In this document: in pieces, positions 22,503 through 32,100 of the stretch | How positions within the stretch are numbered: the first letter of the stretch is position 1 | Layout: each line of letters opens with the position of its first letter | Assembly (NCBI GenBank): GCA_910587595.1 | Contig: CAJULQ010000002.1 | Coordinates: 124,001 to 188,000, forward strand | DNA from: an uncultured Christensenellaceae bacterium | GTDB lineage: Bacteria; Bacillota; Clostridia; Christensenellales; Pumilibacteraceae | Direction of reading: 5' to 3' | DNA: 64,000 bases | Program-made: the position numbers and the translations under genes | Notes under the pieces: generated by a model | Databases searched by the model: none | Told to the model about the DNA's origin: nothing | What the model saw: the letters and a program-made list of their open reading frames with translations, nothing else

Positions 22503-23867
22503 ATGAAAAAAGCAATACACTTTTTATTGGCGATAGCAATGGTATTTTCGATGGCCGCGTTCGGGGGATGTGTCAACGGCGGCAAGAACGCAAGCGGCGA
22601 CACCATAACGTTTATGCACATGTGGCCGGAGCACGAGGCCACCATGAATCGCATTTTGGCAAAATTTACCGAGAAAGAGGGCATCGCCGTAAAGGCGTCG
22701 ATCACGCCGTACGACCAAATGGAACAAGTTTTGCAAGCGGCCGAAATAAGCGGCAATCTGCCCAACGTATACGTGTTTTATACCCACTACATGACGCCGC
22801 TCGTATCGTCTACCGACGGCGTGATGGCGGGTTCGTTAAATGCGTTGCACGAAAAAACAGTGGATAACTTCGTGCAACAGAGTTCGTGGGAGCTCGGCAA
22901 GATCAACAACACCTACTATTCGGCGCCCTTTCGCGCGACCGGCGAATTGATCTTTTACAACAAAACGATGTTCGAACAAAAGGGTTGGACGGCGCCCGCC
23001 ACGTTCGAAGAAATGGAAACGCTTTTGCGCGCCATTGCCGCAGACGGCAACGTGACGCCGTTGGCGGCGGGCGGCAAGGAACACCAGATCACCTATATGA
23101 TCAACGCCATGAGTTTGTTTTGCAGTGTGTTGGACGGTTCCGTGGAGGAACCCGGCTATGCCGTGGGACGGTTGCAACCGGATACGTCGGACAACACGTC
23201 GGCGCTCATCTATGAAAAGGTGAACAAATGGTATGCAAACAACTATTTCGGCAAGGGCGCCATTGCGGTGTCTAAAGCGGGCGCTATCAAAGAGTTTACG
23301 TCGCGCCGCGCCGCTATGGTGTTTGCCAACGTGAACAATATGGGCGACGTTACGTCTTTGATGCCCAACGACGAGATCGGCGTGTTCGCCATTCCCGCGC
23401 CCGAAGCGATCGCAAACGACGTTAAATACGTGTACGGCGGGTACGACGGCCTTTCGTACAATCCGAGCGCGTCGAGCGCGCAGCAAGAATCGTCGCTCAA
23501 ACTCATCGAATATCTTGTGAGCGACGAGGTGCAACAGATCTTGGCCGACAGCACGCAGTCTATCGTTGTGAACAAAAACGTGGCGTATCACAGCCAAACG
23601 TACAAAGAGTTTGCCGACGAATATAAGTATGTGGGCGCGTACGCCAACGGCACCGACTATATCACGGGGCAGAATGCGGCGGGCAACGTGTCTATCATGT
23701 CTACTTACATTTCAGGCACGTCGGGCAAAACGGCCGCCGAGGTGATCAAGCTGATCAACGACAACGTATGGAAAGATATGCAGGATTCTTTGCTCAACAA
23801 TCCCGTGAAAGATTGGTACCCTCGGCAAAATCCTCGCAAGCAGTTCGACAAATCGTGGCTCGCGTGA
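22503..23867 (+). CDS. ABC sugar transporter, solute-binding lipoprotein
   Basis: This 454-residue family 1 extracellular binding protein has a lipobox FGGC (Cys23) and the usual core: ITFMHMWPEHEATMNRILAKF after the linker, the central domain with DGVMAGSLNALHEK and a C-terminal AAEVIKLINDNVWKDMQ. It delivers an oligosaccharide to the two permeases encoded next. GGAGTAAAAC serves as ribosome-binding site. Confidence 0.9.
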   Translation: MKKAIHFLLAIAMVFSMAAFGGCVNGGKNASGDTITFMHMWPEHEATMNRILAKFTEKEGIAVKASITPYDQMEQVLQAAEISGNLPNVYVFYTHYMTPLVSSTDGVMAGSLNALHEKTVDNFVQQSSWELGKINNTYYSAPFRATGELIFYNKTMFEQKGWTAPATFEEMETLLRAIAADGNVTPLAAGGKEHQITYMINAMSLFCSVLDGSVEEPGYAVGRLQPDTSDNTSALIYEKVNKWYANNYFGKGAIAVSKAGAIKEFTSRRAAMVFANVNNMGDVTSLMPNDEIGVFAIPAPEAIANDVKYVYGGYDGLSYNPSASSAQQESSLKLIEYLVSDEVQQILADSTQSIVVNKNVAYHSQTYKEFADEYKYVGAYANGTDYITGQNAAGNVSIMSTYISGTSGKTAAEVIKLINDNVWKDMQDSLLNNPVKDWYPRQNPRKQFDKSWLA

Positions 23868-23883
23868 GCGTATAGGAGTTAGC

Positions 23884-24792
23884 ATGTTCGGCATTAAATC
23901 GGTGCAGAGAAAAGCAAATTGGGTAGGGTGGGGGCTTATGCTCCCCACCGTACTGAGTATTTTGGCGTTTATCGTTTATCCCGTTGTTTTTTCTGCCGTG
24001 CTCTCGTTTACCAATTGGAAATTCGTTTTCCACAATATCGAGTTTGTGGGGTGGGACAATTACAAGTGGCTGTTTAGCGAACAAGGCATGCAGTTTTGGA
24101 AGTCTACGCTCATCAGTATCGAATTTACGTTTATATCCACGGCCATTCAAACGTTTTTGGGCTTTTTGTTGGCATATGTTCTTTATAACATGGGCAGACG
24201 CTCGCAAGGGATCTACAAAGTGTTGCTGTATGTGCCCGTACTGTTGCCCGCGTCGGTGGTCAGCGTGATGTGGACGTTCATATTCGAGCCCAACGTGGGG
24301 CTTATGGACGTGATCCTCTCCAAATTCGGCGTGACCGAATTTCCGCTGTGGCTGACCGATCAAACTATTTCGTTGGGCACGGTGATCGCCGTGAACACGT
24401 GGCGGTATATCGGCGTTACCATGATCATCTATTTTATCGCCATGAATTCCATACCCAAAGATATCATAGAGGGCGCTATTATAGACGGCGCGGGCAAAGC
24501 GCGCATTTTGTGGAAATTCATTTTGCCGCTTACGTGGAGTTCCACCGCCACTAACTTGTTGCTTTCGGTAATGGGCGGCCTTAAATCGTTTGATCTGTTC
24601 TATCTGTTTACGGGCGGCACGGGCGACTACGGCTTGTATGTGGTGGGTCTGTATATCTGGCGCACGGCGTATGCTTTCAAAACGTTCTGCCGCGCGGTCA
24701 CGATGTCGTTGGTGCTGTCGGGCGTAATCGCCGCCATAACGCTCGGTATGAACTTCCTACTCGACAAACAGGAGGCGCGTATCGATGGTTAG
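23884..24792 (+). CDS. ABC sugar transporter permease (MalF/UgpA type)
   Basis: This 302-residue protein has six membrane helices and the EAA loop IEGAIIDGAGKARILWKFILP (about residues 198-218) that contacts the ATPase. It pairs with the following permease, which overlaps it by eight bases. A basic N-terminus (KSVQRKANW) precedes the first helix, as in sugar permeases of the CUT1 class. Confidence 0.92.
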   Translation: MFGIKSVQRKANWVGWGLMLPTVLSILAFIVYPVVFSAVLSFTNWKFVFHNIEFVGWDNYKWLFSEQGMQFWKSTLISIEFTFISTAIQTFLGFLLAYVLYNMGRRSQGIYKVLLYVPVLLPASVVSVMWTFIFEPNVGLMDVILSKFGVTEFPLWLTDQTISLGTVIAVNTWRYIGVTMIIYFIAMNSIPKDIIEGAIIDGAGKARILWKFILPLTWSSTATNLLLSVMGGLKSFDLFYLFTGGTGDYGLYVVGLYIWRTAYAFKTFCRAVTMSLVLSGVIAAITLGMNFLLDKQEARIDG

Positions 24793-25669
24793 TATCCGAG
24801 CAAAGTTTAACGCGATATACCGTAGGCAAGGCAAGATCGCGGTGGGAAAGATCGTTTCGTCGGTCGTGCTGTTTTTACTGATGGCGTTTGTCACGGTGGT
24901 GGTTTTGTATCCCATGTTGTTTGTGGTGTCCACCTCGTTTAAGACGTATGCCGAGTTCATAAAAGACCCGTTCGGATTTTCGTTGGCGCATCCGCAAAAT
25001 TATGCGCGGGCGTGGGTCGAAGGGCATTTTTCCACTTACTTTTTCAATTCCGTTTTGGTAACGGGTTTGACGGTGGTGTCTAAAGTGGTTATGAGCGGCA
25101 TAGTGGCGTACTGCATAGGCGTGTTGCAATTCCGCGGACACAAAGCGGTCATGGCGGTGATGCTGTCCACCATGTTTTTTACGGGCGAGATCACGGGTAT
25201 CCCCACGTTCTTGATGATGCGCGAATTGGGCACGCTCGATTCCATTTGGGCGCTGTTGTTGCCCGGCATTCTTTCGCCCGCCGGTTTGGGGGCGTTGCTT
25301 GGCGTGGGGTATGTGAAAAAGATCCCCAAAGAGTTGCATGAGGCGGCGCTCATAGACGGCGCGGGCGTGTTCTTCTCCATATTCTGGCATATCGACTTTC
25401 GCTTGATGTTGCCCATGCTCACGCTCGTGGCGATCCAAACGTTCACCGCGTCGTGGTCGGACTTTTTCTGGCCGCTCATCACGATCACCACAAACGATGC
25501 GGCGCGCACGTTGCCGTTGGGACTGATAAACTTTCAGTCGCAGAACAATGCCGAATACGGCGTGCTGTCGGCGGGATTGGTGATCCTTACCGTGCCGGTG
25601 GTGGCGCTGTATGCGGGACTATCCAAATACTTTATAGAAGGCGTTGCGGCGGGTGCCGTGAAAGGCTGA
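24785..25669 (+). CDS. ABC sugar transporter permease (MalG/UgpE type)
   Basis: This 294-residue partner permease has six helices, with STSFKTYAEFIKDPFGFS after the first helix and the EAA loop ELHEAALIDGAGVFFSIFWHI at about residues 182-202. The final segment with VALYAGLSKYFIEGVAAGAVKG is the classic end of MalG-like CUT1 permeases. No ATPase gene is in the locus, so the pair must use a shared MsiK/UgpC-type ATPase from elsewhere. Confidence 0.92.
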   Translation: MVSIRAKFNAIYRRQGKIAVGKIVSSVVLFLLMAFVTVVVLYPMLFVVSTSFKTYAEFIKDPFGFSLAHPQNYARAWVEGHFSTYFFNSVLVTGLTVVSKVVMSGIVAYCIGVLQFRGHKAVMAVMLSTMFFTGEITGIPTFLMMRELGTLDSIWALLLPGILSPAGLGALLGVGYVKKIPKELHEAALIDGAGVFFSIFWHIDFRLMLPMLTLVAIQTFTASWSDFFWPLITITTNDAARTLPLGLINFQSQNNAEYGVLSAGLVILTVPVVALYAGLSKYFIEGVAAGAVKG

Positions 25670-25696
25670 CAAAACGAAATGCAAAGAGGTGCAAGT

Positions 25697-27256
25697 ATGT
25701 ATATTTCCGAAAAGGAACTCAAAAACAAAATATTGGGGTGTTGGTTCGGCAAGAACGTGGGCGGCACGTTAGGCGCGCCGTATGAGTGGAAACGCCAAGT
25801 GAACAACGTAACGTTTTACCACGACGCCGTGCACGGATCGCCGCTGCCCAACGACGACTTGGATATTCAGCTGTTGTGGCTGATCGCCATGGAACAAAAG
25901 GGCATCGATCTGTCGGCCGAAACGTTGGCGCATTTTTGGGAAGTGTTCGTAACGCCGCATTGGGCGGAGTACGGTATTGCCAAAAGCAATTTGAAACTCG
26001 GATTGATCCCGCCGCTGAGCGGCGCTTACCGCAATTTATATAAAGACAGTTGCGGCAGTTATATCCGCAGCGAGATATGGGCGTGTATGGCGCCCGGAAC
26101 GCCCGCGTTGGCTGCGCGGTACATGATGCGCGATTCGCAGATCGACCACGGCGGCAACACGGAAGGAACGTATGCGGCGGTGTTCATCGCCGCCATGGAA
26201 AGCGCCGCGTTTGTAGAAAGCGACATATCCCGCTTGATCGATATAGGGCTTTCGTATATTCCCGCCGATTGCGACGTGGCAAATGTGGTGCGTTTGGTGC
26301 GGGCGGAGCATGCCGCGGGTAAAGATTTCAAGCAAGCGCGCCACGCCGTGTTGGCGGCGTATCGCGGCGAGCCGTTTACCTATTTTGACGCGTCCGGCAA
26401 AATGGTGAAACTTGTGTCGGACGACGACCGCAAAGCGGGATTCGATACGGGGCGCAAAGGGTTCGACGTGGTAGACAATATAGGCATGCTCATGATCGGT
26501 CTTTTATACGGCGGGGGCGATTTCGGCCAATCCATGCTGTATGCGGTCAATTGCGGCGAAGACACCGATTGCACGGCGGCCACGATCGGCTCGTTGTTCG
26601 GCATTATAATGGGGTACGACGCTTTGCCCGAAAAGTGGAAAAAACCCATCGGCACGGGCATTGTAACGGTTTGCCTAAACCACGGGGAGTTGGAACACTT
26701 GATCCCCGCCGACGTTTTCGAACTGACCGAGCGCACGTATACGCAGTTCCGCCGTTTTGCGCTTACGTATCCGTTGCAAGTGCAAGTGGGCGCGCCGCGC
26801 AAAGAGGCGTTGCCCGAACTGACATGCGATCCGCTTGTGTTCGATTCGCTGTATCGCTTTGCCGATTGCGCCTACCATTCGTATCCGTTTTTCGATATAG
26901 CGGTGCGCTACAATAGCGGCGTGGAATTAACGGCAGGGGAGCCGAACCGCATAACGATCTATGCCATAAACAAATATGCCACTTGCGAACACTTGGAGAT
27001 CGAGTGGCAACACAAAGACGGTTTTGTCGTGGATCAACCGTGTTGCACGGTTTTCTTGCCGCAAGACAAATACGGCGATTGTATCCAAAGCGTGCCCTTT
27101 ACCGTTATGGCCGAAAACCCCGCGTCTACCGAATATCTAACCGTTACCGTGCGAATGAGCGGGCGCATTTGCGCCGCGTCGTTTATTGTGCCGTTCGTGC
27201 GGAGCAGCGGGCAAAAAAGCGTTAGCATTTCGTCGCGTGACATGATATCCGATTAG
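25697..27256 (+). CDS. ADP-ribosylglycohydrolase-family protein
   Basis: The 519-residue protein has the all-helical DraG/ARH fold: ILGCWFGKNVGGTLGAPYE at the N-terminus, NDDLDIQLLWL (first metal-binding acids), DHGGNTEGTYAAVF, and GEDTDCTAATIGSLFGIIMG (second metal-binding DTD). Residues after about 390 are a beta-rich extension not found in DraG. Inside a sugar-uptake locus such proteins more plausibly cleave an N- or O-glycoside of the imported compound than ADP-ribose from protein; that is inference. ATG 25697 is preferred over 25679 because AAGAGGTG lies between them. No signal peptide, so cytosolic. Confidence 0.75.
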   Translation: MYISEKELKNKILGCWFGKNVGGTLGAPYEWKRQVNNVTFYHDAVHGSPLPNDDLDIQLLWLIAMEQKGIDLSAETLAHFWEVFVTPHWAEYGIAKSNLKLGLIPPLSGAYRNLYKDSCGSYIRSEIWACMAPGTPALAARYMMRDSQIDHGGNTEGTYAAVFIAAMESAAFVESDISRLIDIGLSYIPADCDVANVVRLVRAEHAAGKDFKQARHAVLAAYRGEPFTYFDASGKMVKLVSDDDRKAGFDTGRKGFDVVDNIGMLMIGLLYGGGDFGQSMLYAVNCGEDTDCTAATIGSLFGIIMGYDALPEKWKKPIGTGIVTVCLNHGELEHLIPADVFELTERTYTQFRRFALTYPLQVQVGAPRKEALPELTCDPLVFDSLYRFADCAYHSYPFFDIAVRYNSGVELTAGEPNRITIYAINKYATCEHLEIEWQHKDGFVVDQPCCTVFLPQDKYGDCIQSVPFTVMAENPASTEYLTVTVRMSGRICAASFIVPFVRSSGQKSVSISSRDMISD

Positions 27257-27276
27257 CAATCCGCGCAAAAAAAAGC

Positions 27277-27305
27277 TTGCCGAAATTAGTAAAATATGGT
27301 ATAGT
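27277..27305 (+). promoter_or_regulatory. Promoter of the lacI-type gene
   Basis: TTGCCG (27277-27282) and TATAGT (27300-27305) are separated by 17 bp in the gap after the ADP-ribosylglycohydrolase gene. No copy of the O1/O2 palindrome is here, so the regulator appears to be expressed constitutively. Confidence 0.65.
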
Positions 27306-27354
27306 AACACCGAAGGAGACGCGAGGAACAAGACGGGATCTTCGCGGATAAGTC

Positions 27355-28353
27355 ATGAAGATAACGAGAGAAATGGTTGCCGAGCGCGCGGGCGTTTGTA
27401 AACAAACGGTTTCGTGTTATTTCAACGGCACGCGTAAAGTGTCGCCCAAGGCGGCGGACAGCATAGAAAAAGCCATACGCGAGCTAAACTATGTGCCCAA
27501 CATGTTGGCGCGAAGCTTGGTAAAAAAAGAAACCAAAACCATAGCCGTGCTTTGTAACGACATAGCCAACCCCAACTACAGCGAGATCATCGGCGGCATC
27601 GAATTGGCAGCGCAAAGGGAAGGCTACACCGTAACTATTTATAACGCAAAACATTTTACGCGCGGTATCGTGTCGGACATTATAGCACGCCGCATGGATG
27701 GCGTGGTGATCCTTACGTTCAAAAAGAATATCGGTGAAGAGAACTTGCGCTACTTGTCGGACAACGGCGTGCGGCTGGTGGTAACGCACTCGGCGGGCGA
27801 ACACATCGGCGGCTTTATGCAGTTGGAACCCGATTTTTCGCTGGGGATCGACCGCGCCGTGTGCCGCTTGGCGGAGTTGGGACACAAAAAGATATGCATG
27901 CTCAGTTGCTTTCCGCCCAGCTCGGTGGTGGACGAACGCTTAAAGTTTTTTACCGAGAGTTGCATGCGCCGCTTGGGCGCGCCCGCCGATTATCTGGCGG
28001 GCGAAACGGATATGGACGCCGACTTGCACACGGGCGAACAGTTGGCGCTCCGATTTTTGGAAAGCGGCAACAAGGCTACCGCCGTGCTGGCCACCAACGA
28101 CTTGATGGCCATAGGCGCTTTGCGGGTGTTCGGCAAATACGATCGCCGCATTGCCGTTGTGGGCATAGACAACACGGTGTTTGCCGAATACGTAACGCCC
28201 TCGCTTTGCTCGATCGGCTACGATAAAGAGGAATACGGCCGCATGCTAATTCGCATGTTTTTGGAATGCCGAAACGGCGCGCCGCCTCGGCGGGAAATCG
28301 TGCCCACGTTCTTGATAGAGCGCGAAAGCTTGTTTGCCGGCGTAGAAGGGTAA
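27355..28353 (+). CDS. LacI-family transcriptional regulator
   Basis: This 332-residue protein has an N-terminal helix-turn-helix (MVAERAGVCKQTVSCYFNG, about residues 7-25), a hinge helix (NYVPNMLARSL) that contacts the centre of the operator, and a periplasmic-binding-protein-like effector domain (KTIAVLCNDIANPNYSEII, then AVLATNDLMAIGALRVFG and GIDNTVFAEYVTPSL). It is probably the repressor acting on O1 and O2, with a sugar from the locus as inducer. The amidohydrolase gene starts five bases after its stop. Confidence 0.9.
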   Translation: MKITREMVAERAGVCKQTVSCYFNGTRKVSPKAADSIEKAIRELNYVPNMLARSLVKKETKTIAVLCNDIANPNYSEIIGGIELAAQREGYTVTIYNAKHFTRGIVSDIIARRMDGVVILTFKKNIGEENLRYLSDNGVRLVVTHSAGEHIGGFMQLEPDFSLGIDRAVCRLAELGHKKICMLSCFPPSSVVDERLKFFTESCMRRLGAPADYLAGETDMDADLHTGEQLALRFLESGNKATAVLATNDLMAIGALRVFGKYDRRIAVVGIDNTVFAEYVTPSLCSIGYDKEEYGRMLIRMFLECRNGAPPRREIVPTFLIERESLFAGVEG

Positions 28354-28358
28354 GCGCC

Positions 28359-29156
28359 ATGGTGATCGATTTTCACACCCATTGTTTTCCCAATGCATTG
28401 GCGCCGCGCGCCATGGAGCGGTTGGCCGCGGGGTCGCAATATCCGCCGCAATTAAACGGGACGCTTTCCGATCTGAAAGGCTCGATGGATCGGGCGGGGA
28501 TCGATGTGTCGGTGGTGTTGCACATTGCCACCAACGCCGCGCAAACGCCCAAAGTAAACGATTTTGCTATAGCGATCAATGATAACGAGCGCATCGTATC
28601 GTTCGGATCGGTGCACCCCGATCACGGCGATATCGGCGGCGAACTTGCACGATTGCGGGCGGCGGGCATACGCGGCTTGAAATTCCACCCCGATTTTCAA
28701 GATTTCGATGTGGACGATAAGCGCATGTATGCGATCTACGAAAAGGCGGCGTCGCTCGGCTTTATCATGCTGTTTCATTGCGGTTGCGATTTAGACGTGC
28801 GCATGAAGTATCGGTGTACGCCCGAGCGGTTCGCTCGCGTGGCGCATGATTTTCGCTCGGCCGTCATCGTGGGCGCGCACCTCGGCGGGCAAGCCATGTG
28901 GGATGACGTGTTGCGCTACACGGTGGGGCAAGACGTGTATCTTGATACTTCGTATGCGTTCGGTTGGCTGTCGGACGCGCAACTGTCCGAGGTTTTGGCG
29001 CGGCACGATCCCCGCAAACTGCTGTTCGGCACCGACAGTCCGTGGGCGGAACAGAAAGCGGACGTAGACATGATGCGCCGCCGTATCGGCGATACGCAAC
29101 TGTTCGATAAGATCATGGGCGAAAATGCCGCCCGTTTACTTGGATTATTTATATAA
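28359..29156 (+). CDS. Amidohydrolase-family metal-dependent hydrolase
   Basis: The 265-residue TIM-barrel hydrolase starts MVIDFHTHCFP with the HxH metal motif, continues with LKFHPDF, LFHCGCD and VGAHLGG, and ends with FGTDSPW carrying the catalytic Asp. This is the amidohydrolase_2 subgroup, which includes decarboxylases and lactonases. In this context it could open a lactone or process a uronate-like product; the substrate is not predictable. ATG 28359 follows GAAGGG at the end of lacI, so it shares that promoter. A terminator follows. Confidence 0.8.
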   Translation: MVIDFHTHCFPNALAPRAMERLAAGSQYPPQLNGTLSDLKGSMDRAGIDVSVVLHIATNAAQTPKVNDFAIAINDNERIVSFGSVHPDHGDIGGELARLRAAGIRGLKFHPDFQDFDVDDKRMYAIYEKAASLGFIMLFHCGCDLDVRMKYRCTPERFARVAHDFRSAVIVGAHLGGQAMWDDVLRYTVGQDVYLDTSYAFGWLSDAQLSEVLARHDPRKLLFGTDSPWAEQKADVDMMRRRIGDTQLFDKIMGENAARLLGLFI

Positions 29157-29160
29157 AATG

Positions 29161-29195
29161 AAAGAGCCTTTCCGCAAGGGATAGGCTCTTTTTTT
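29161..29195. terminator. Bidirectional terminator
   Basis: AAAGAGCCT and AGGCTCTTT flank an inner CC/GG stem and are followed by a run of T. It lies between the convergent amidohydrolase and activase genes and can serve both. Confidence 0.88.
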
Positions 29196-29199
29196 GTCG

Positions 29200-32100
29200 C
29201 TATAATTCTTCTTTGGTAGCGGCCGCGCAATGCAACCCTTCTTCCGCCACGTCGTCGGGTAGGGGGGGCGGCGTTTGCCCGTTCATATTGGAAAAGGCCA
29301 CGCTCATCATGAGTTTGATACGGTTGATCTGGTTGACCTCGCTGGCGCCGGGGTCATAATCCACCGCCACGATATTGGCGCTCGGATCGTAGGCCTTGAG
29401 CGCTTTCATTACGCCCTTGCCGGTAACGTGGTTGGGTAAGCAAGCAAACGGCTGTACGCACACGATATTGGGCGCGCCGTGCTCGATCAGTTCGAGCATT
29501 TCGGCCGTTAAAAACCAACCTTCTCCCGCCAGATTGCCGAGCGACACCACTTTGGACGCCAGCTTTGCCATTTTGGCAATGTGGGTGGGCGCGCCGAATT
29601 TGGTGCCTTTTAGCGCTTGGAGCATGGGCTTTTTCAACCGTTCGATAAACCAAATGTAAAAGTCCGATTTGCGTTTTTTGCTGCGCTTGTTGTCCAGCAG
29701 TTCGAACTTGATGGTGTCGTTGTAGAATGCGTACATGAAAAAGTCCAACAAGTCGGGCATCACGGCTTCGCCGCCTTCCCGCTCGATGAGATCCACGATA
29801 TGGTTGTTGGCGGTGGGGTGGAACTTAACGAGTATTTCGCCCACAACGCCCACGCGCGGTTTTTGCACGTCGATCGTTTCCACGGCGTCAAAGTCTTTCA
29901 CGATCTGCGCCACGTTCTTTTTGAACGATTTGGTGTCGCCGCGTTCCATTTGTTCGCACACAACGGCATTCCATTTTTCGTAGACCGCTTGGGCGCTGCC
30001 TTTCACTTTTTCATACGGGCGCACGCGATACAAACAGCGCATGAATAGGTCGCCGTAGAGCACGGCATACACCATGTTGAGCATGAGCGGAACGGTGATC
30101 TTAAAGCCGGGATTTTTCTCCAATCCCGCAAAGTTCAACGAAACTACGGGCACCTGCGCCATATTTGCCTGTTTAAGCGCCTTTCGGAGCAAAGCTATAT
30201 AATTTGTCGCCCGGCAACCGCCGCCCGTCTGCGTGATCATCACGGCCGTACGGTTGAGATTGTATTGTCCGCTCATGAGCGCGTCGATCACTTGTCCCAC
30301 CGTGAGTATGGTGGGGTAGCACGCATCGTTATTTACGTATTTCAAACCCGTTTCCACCGCCGTTCCGCTTTCGGGCAACACCTTTATGCGGTAGCCGAAT
30401 TTGTGTAGCGCGCGTTCCAAAACGTTTAGGTGAATGGGGGAAATCTGCGGCGCGATGATGGTGTAGTCGGCCTTCATGTCTTTGGTGAACAGCACGCGTT
30501 CGGCGTTGGGCGTCACCTTTTCGGGCGCATGGATACCGCGTCGTTTGCGTTCGTCGAGCACGGCCATCAAAGAGCGCACGCGAATGCGCGCCGCGCCCAA
30601 GTTGTTCACTTCGTCTATTTTGAGCACCGTGTATATCTTGCCGGCGTCGTCTAACAGCTCTTGCACTTGGTCGGTGGTTACGGCGTCTAAGCCGCACCCG
30701 AACGAGTTGAGTTGCACGAGATCGAGATGATCGGAGGTGCGCACGTATTCCGCCGCCGAGTACAGCCGCGAATGATACGTCCATTGGTCCACCACGCGAA
30801 TGGGGCGTTGCACGCGGCTTAAGTGGCAGATGCTGTCCTCGGTGAGCACGGCGAATCCGTAAGCGTTGATCATTTCGGGAATGCCGTGGTTGATCTCCGG
30901 ATCGAGGTGATAGGGTCGCCCCGCCAATACGATGCCGTGTTGTCCCGTTTTTTGCAAATAGGCGATCGTTTCTTCGCCTTCGCGCCGAAGATCGTTTTTG
31001 AAACGTCCGTTTTCGGCATACGCTTTTTTCACCGCGCGTTTCATTTCGGCGGCGGGAATGTCGGGGAATTCTTCGCACATGCGTTGCAACAATCGCTTGG
31101 GCGAGGCGATGGGGAGAAAAGGCGCCATGAATTTGACGTCGCTACTAAACACTTCGGTCATATTGTTGCGGATTACTTCGGGATACGTTCCCACCACGGG
31201 GCAGTTGTAGTGGTTGTCCGCCCGTTCGTCCTCTTCCATTTCATACGGCAGGCACGGATAGAAAATAAATCGCACGCCTTTTTTGACAAGCGACGTGATG
31301 TGCCCGTGCGCCAACTTGGCGGGGTAGCACACCGATTCGCTCGGCATAGTGTCTATGCCCAGATCGTAGATCGCGCGGCTCGATCGAGGCGATAATTCCA
31401 CCCGATAGCCGAGCTCGGTAAACAGCGTGAACCAAAACGGGTAGTTTTCGTAAAGATTGAGAACGCGGGGGATACCCACTTTGCCGCGCGGCGCTTGCGA
31501 TTCGTCGAGCGGTTTGTAATAGGAAAACAGCCGCTTGTATTTGGAGGCAAACAAGTTGGGCGGCAGATCTGTTTTTTGTTCCGTTTCGCCCGCGCCCTTT
31601 TCGCAACGGTTGCCGGTTATGTATTCTCTGCCGTCGTTGAATTTGGAAACGGTGAGTAGGCAATTATTGCCGCATTTGCCGCAACGGCGGTTGGTCTTGG
31701 TCACCGAGAACGCGTCTAACTTGTCCGCTTTTAACAGCGTGCTCTCGCCGCCGCCGTAGTTGTTGCGGCTGAGTATGGCGCTGCCGTAGGCGCCCATCAA
31801 GCCCGCTTTATCGGGGCGCACTACCTCTCTGCCCGATACGAGCTCGAACGCGCGCAATACCGATTCGTTTAAGAACGTGCCGCCTTGCACGATCACTTTT
31901 TGTCCCATTTGACTGCTGTCGCGCAATTTGATCACTTTGAATAACGCGTTTTTCACCACCGAATAGGCAAGACCGGCCGAAATATCGGCAACGTTGGCGC
32001 CCTCTTTTTGCGCTTGCTTTACGCGCGAATTCATAAACACCGTGCAACGGCTGCCGAGGTCGACGGGCGCGTCCGATTCCAACCCCTTTTTGGCGAACTC

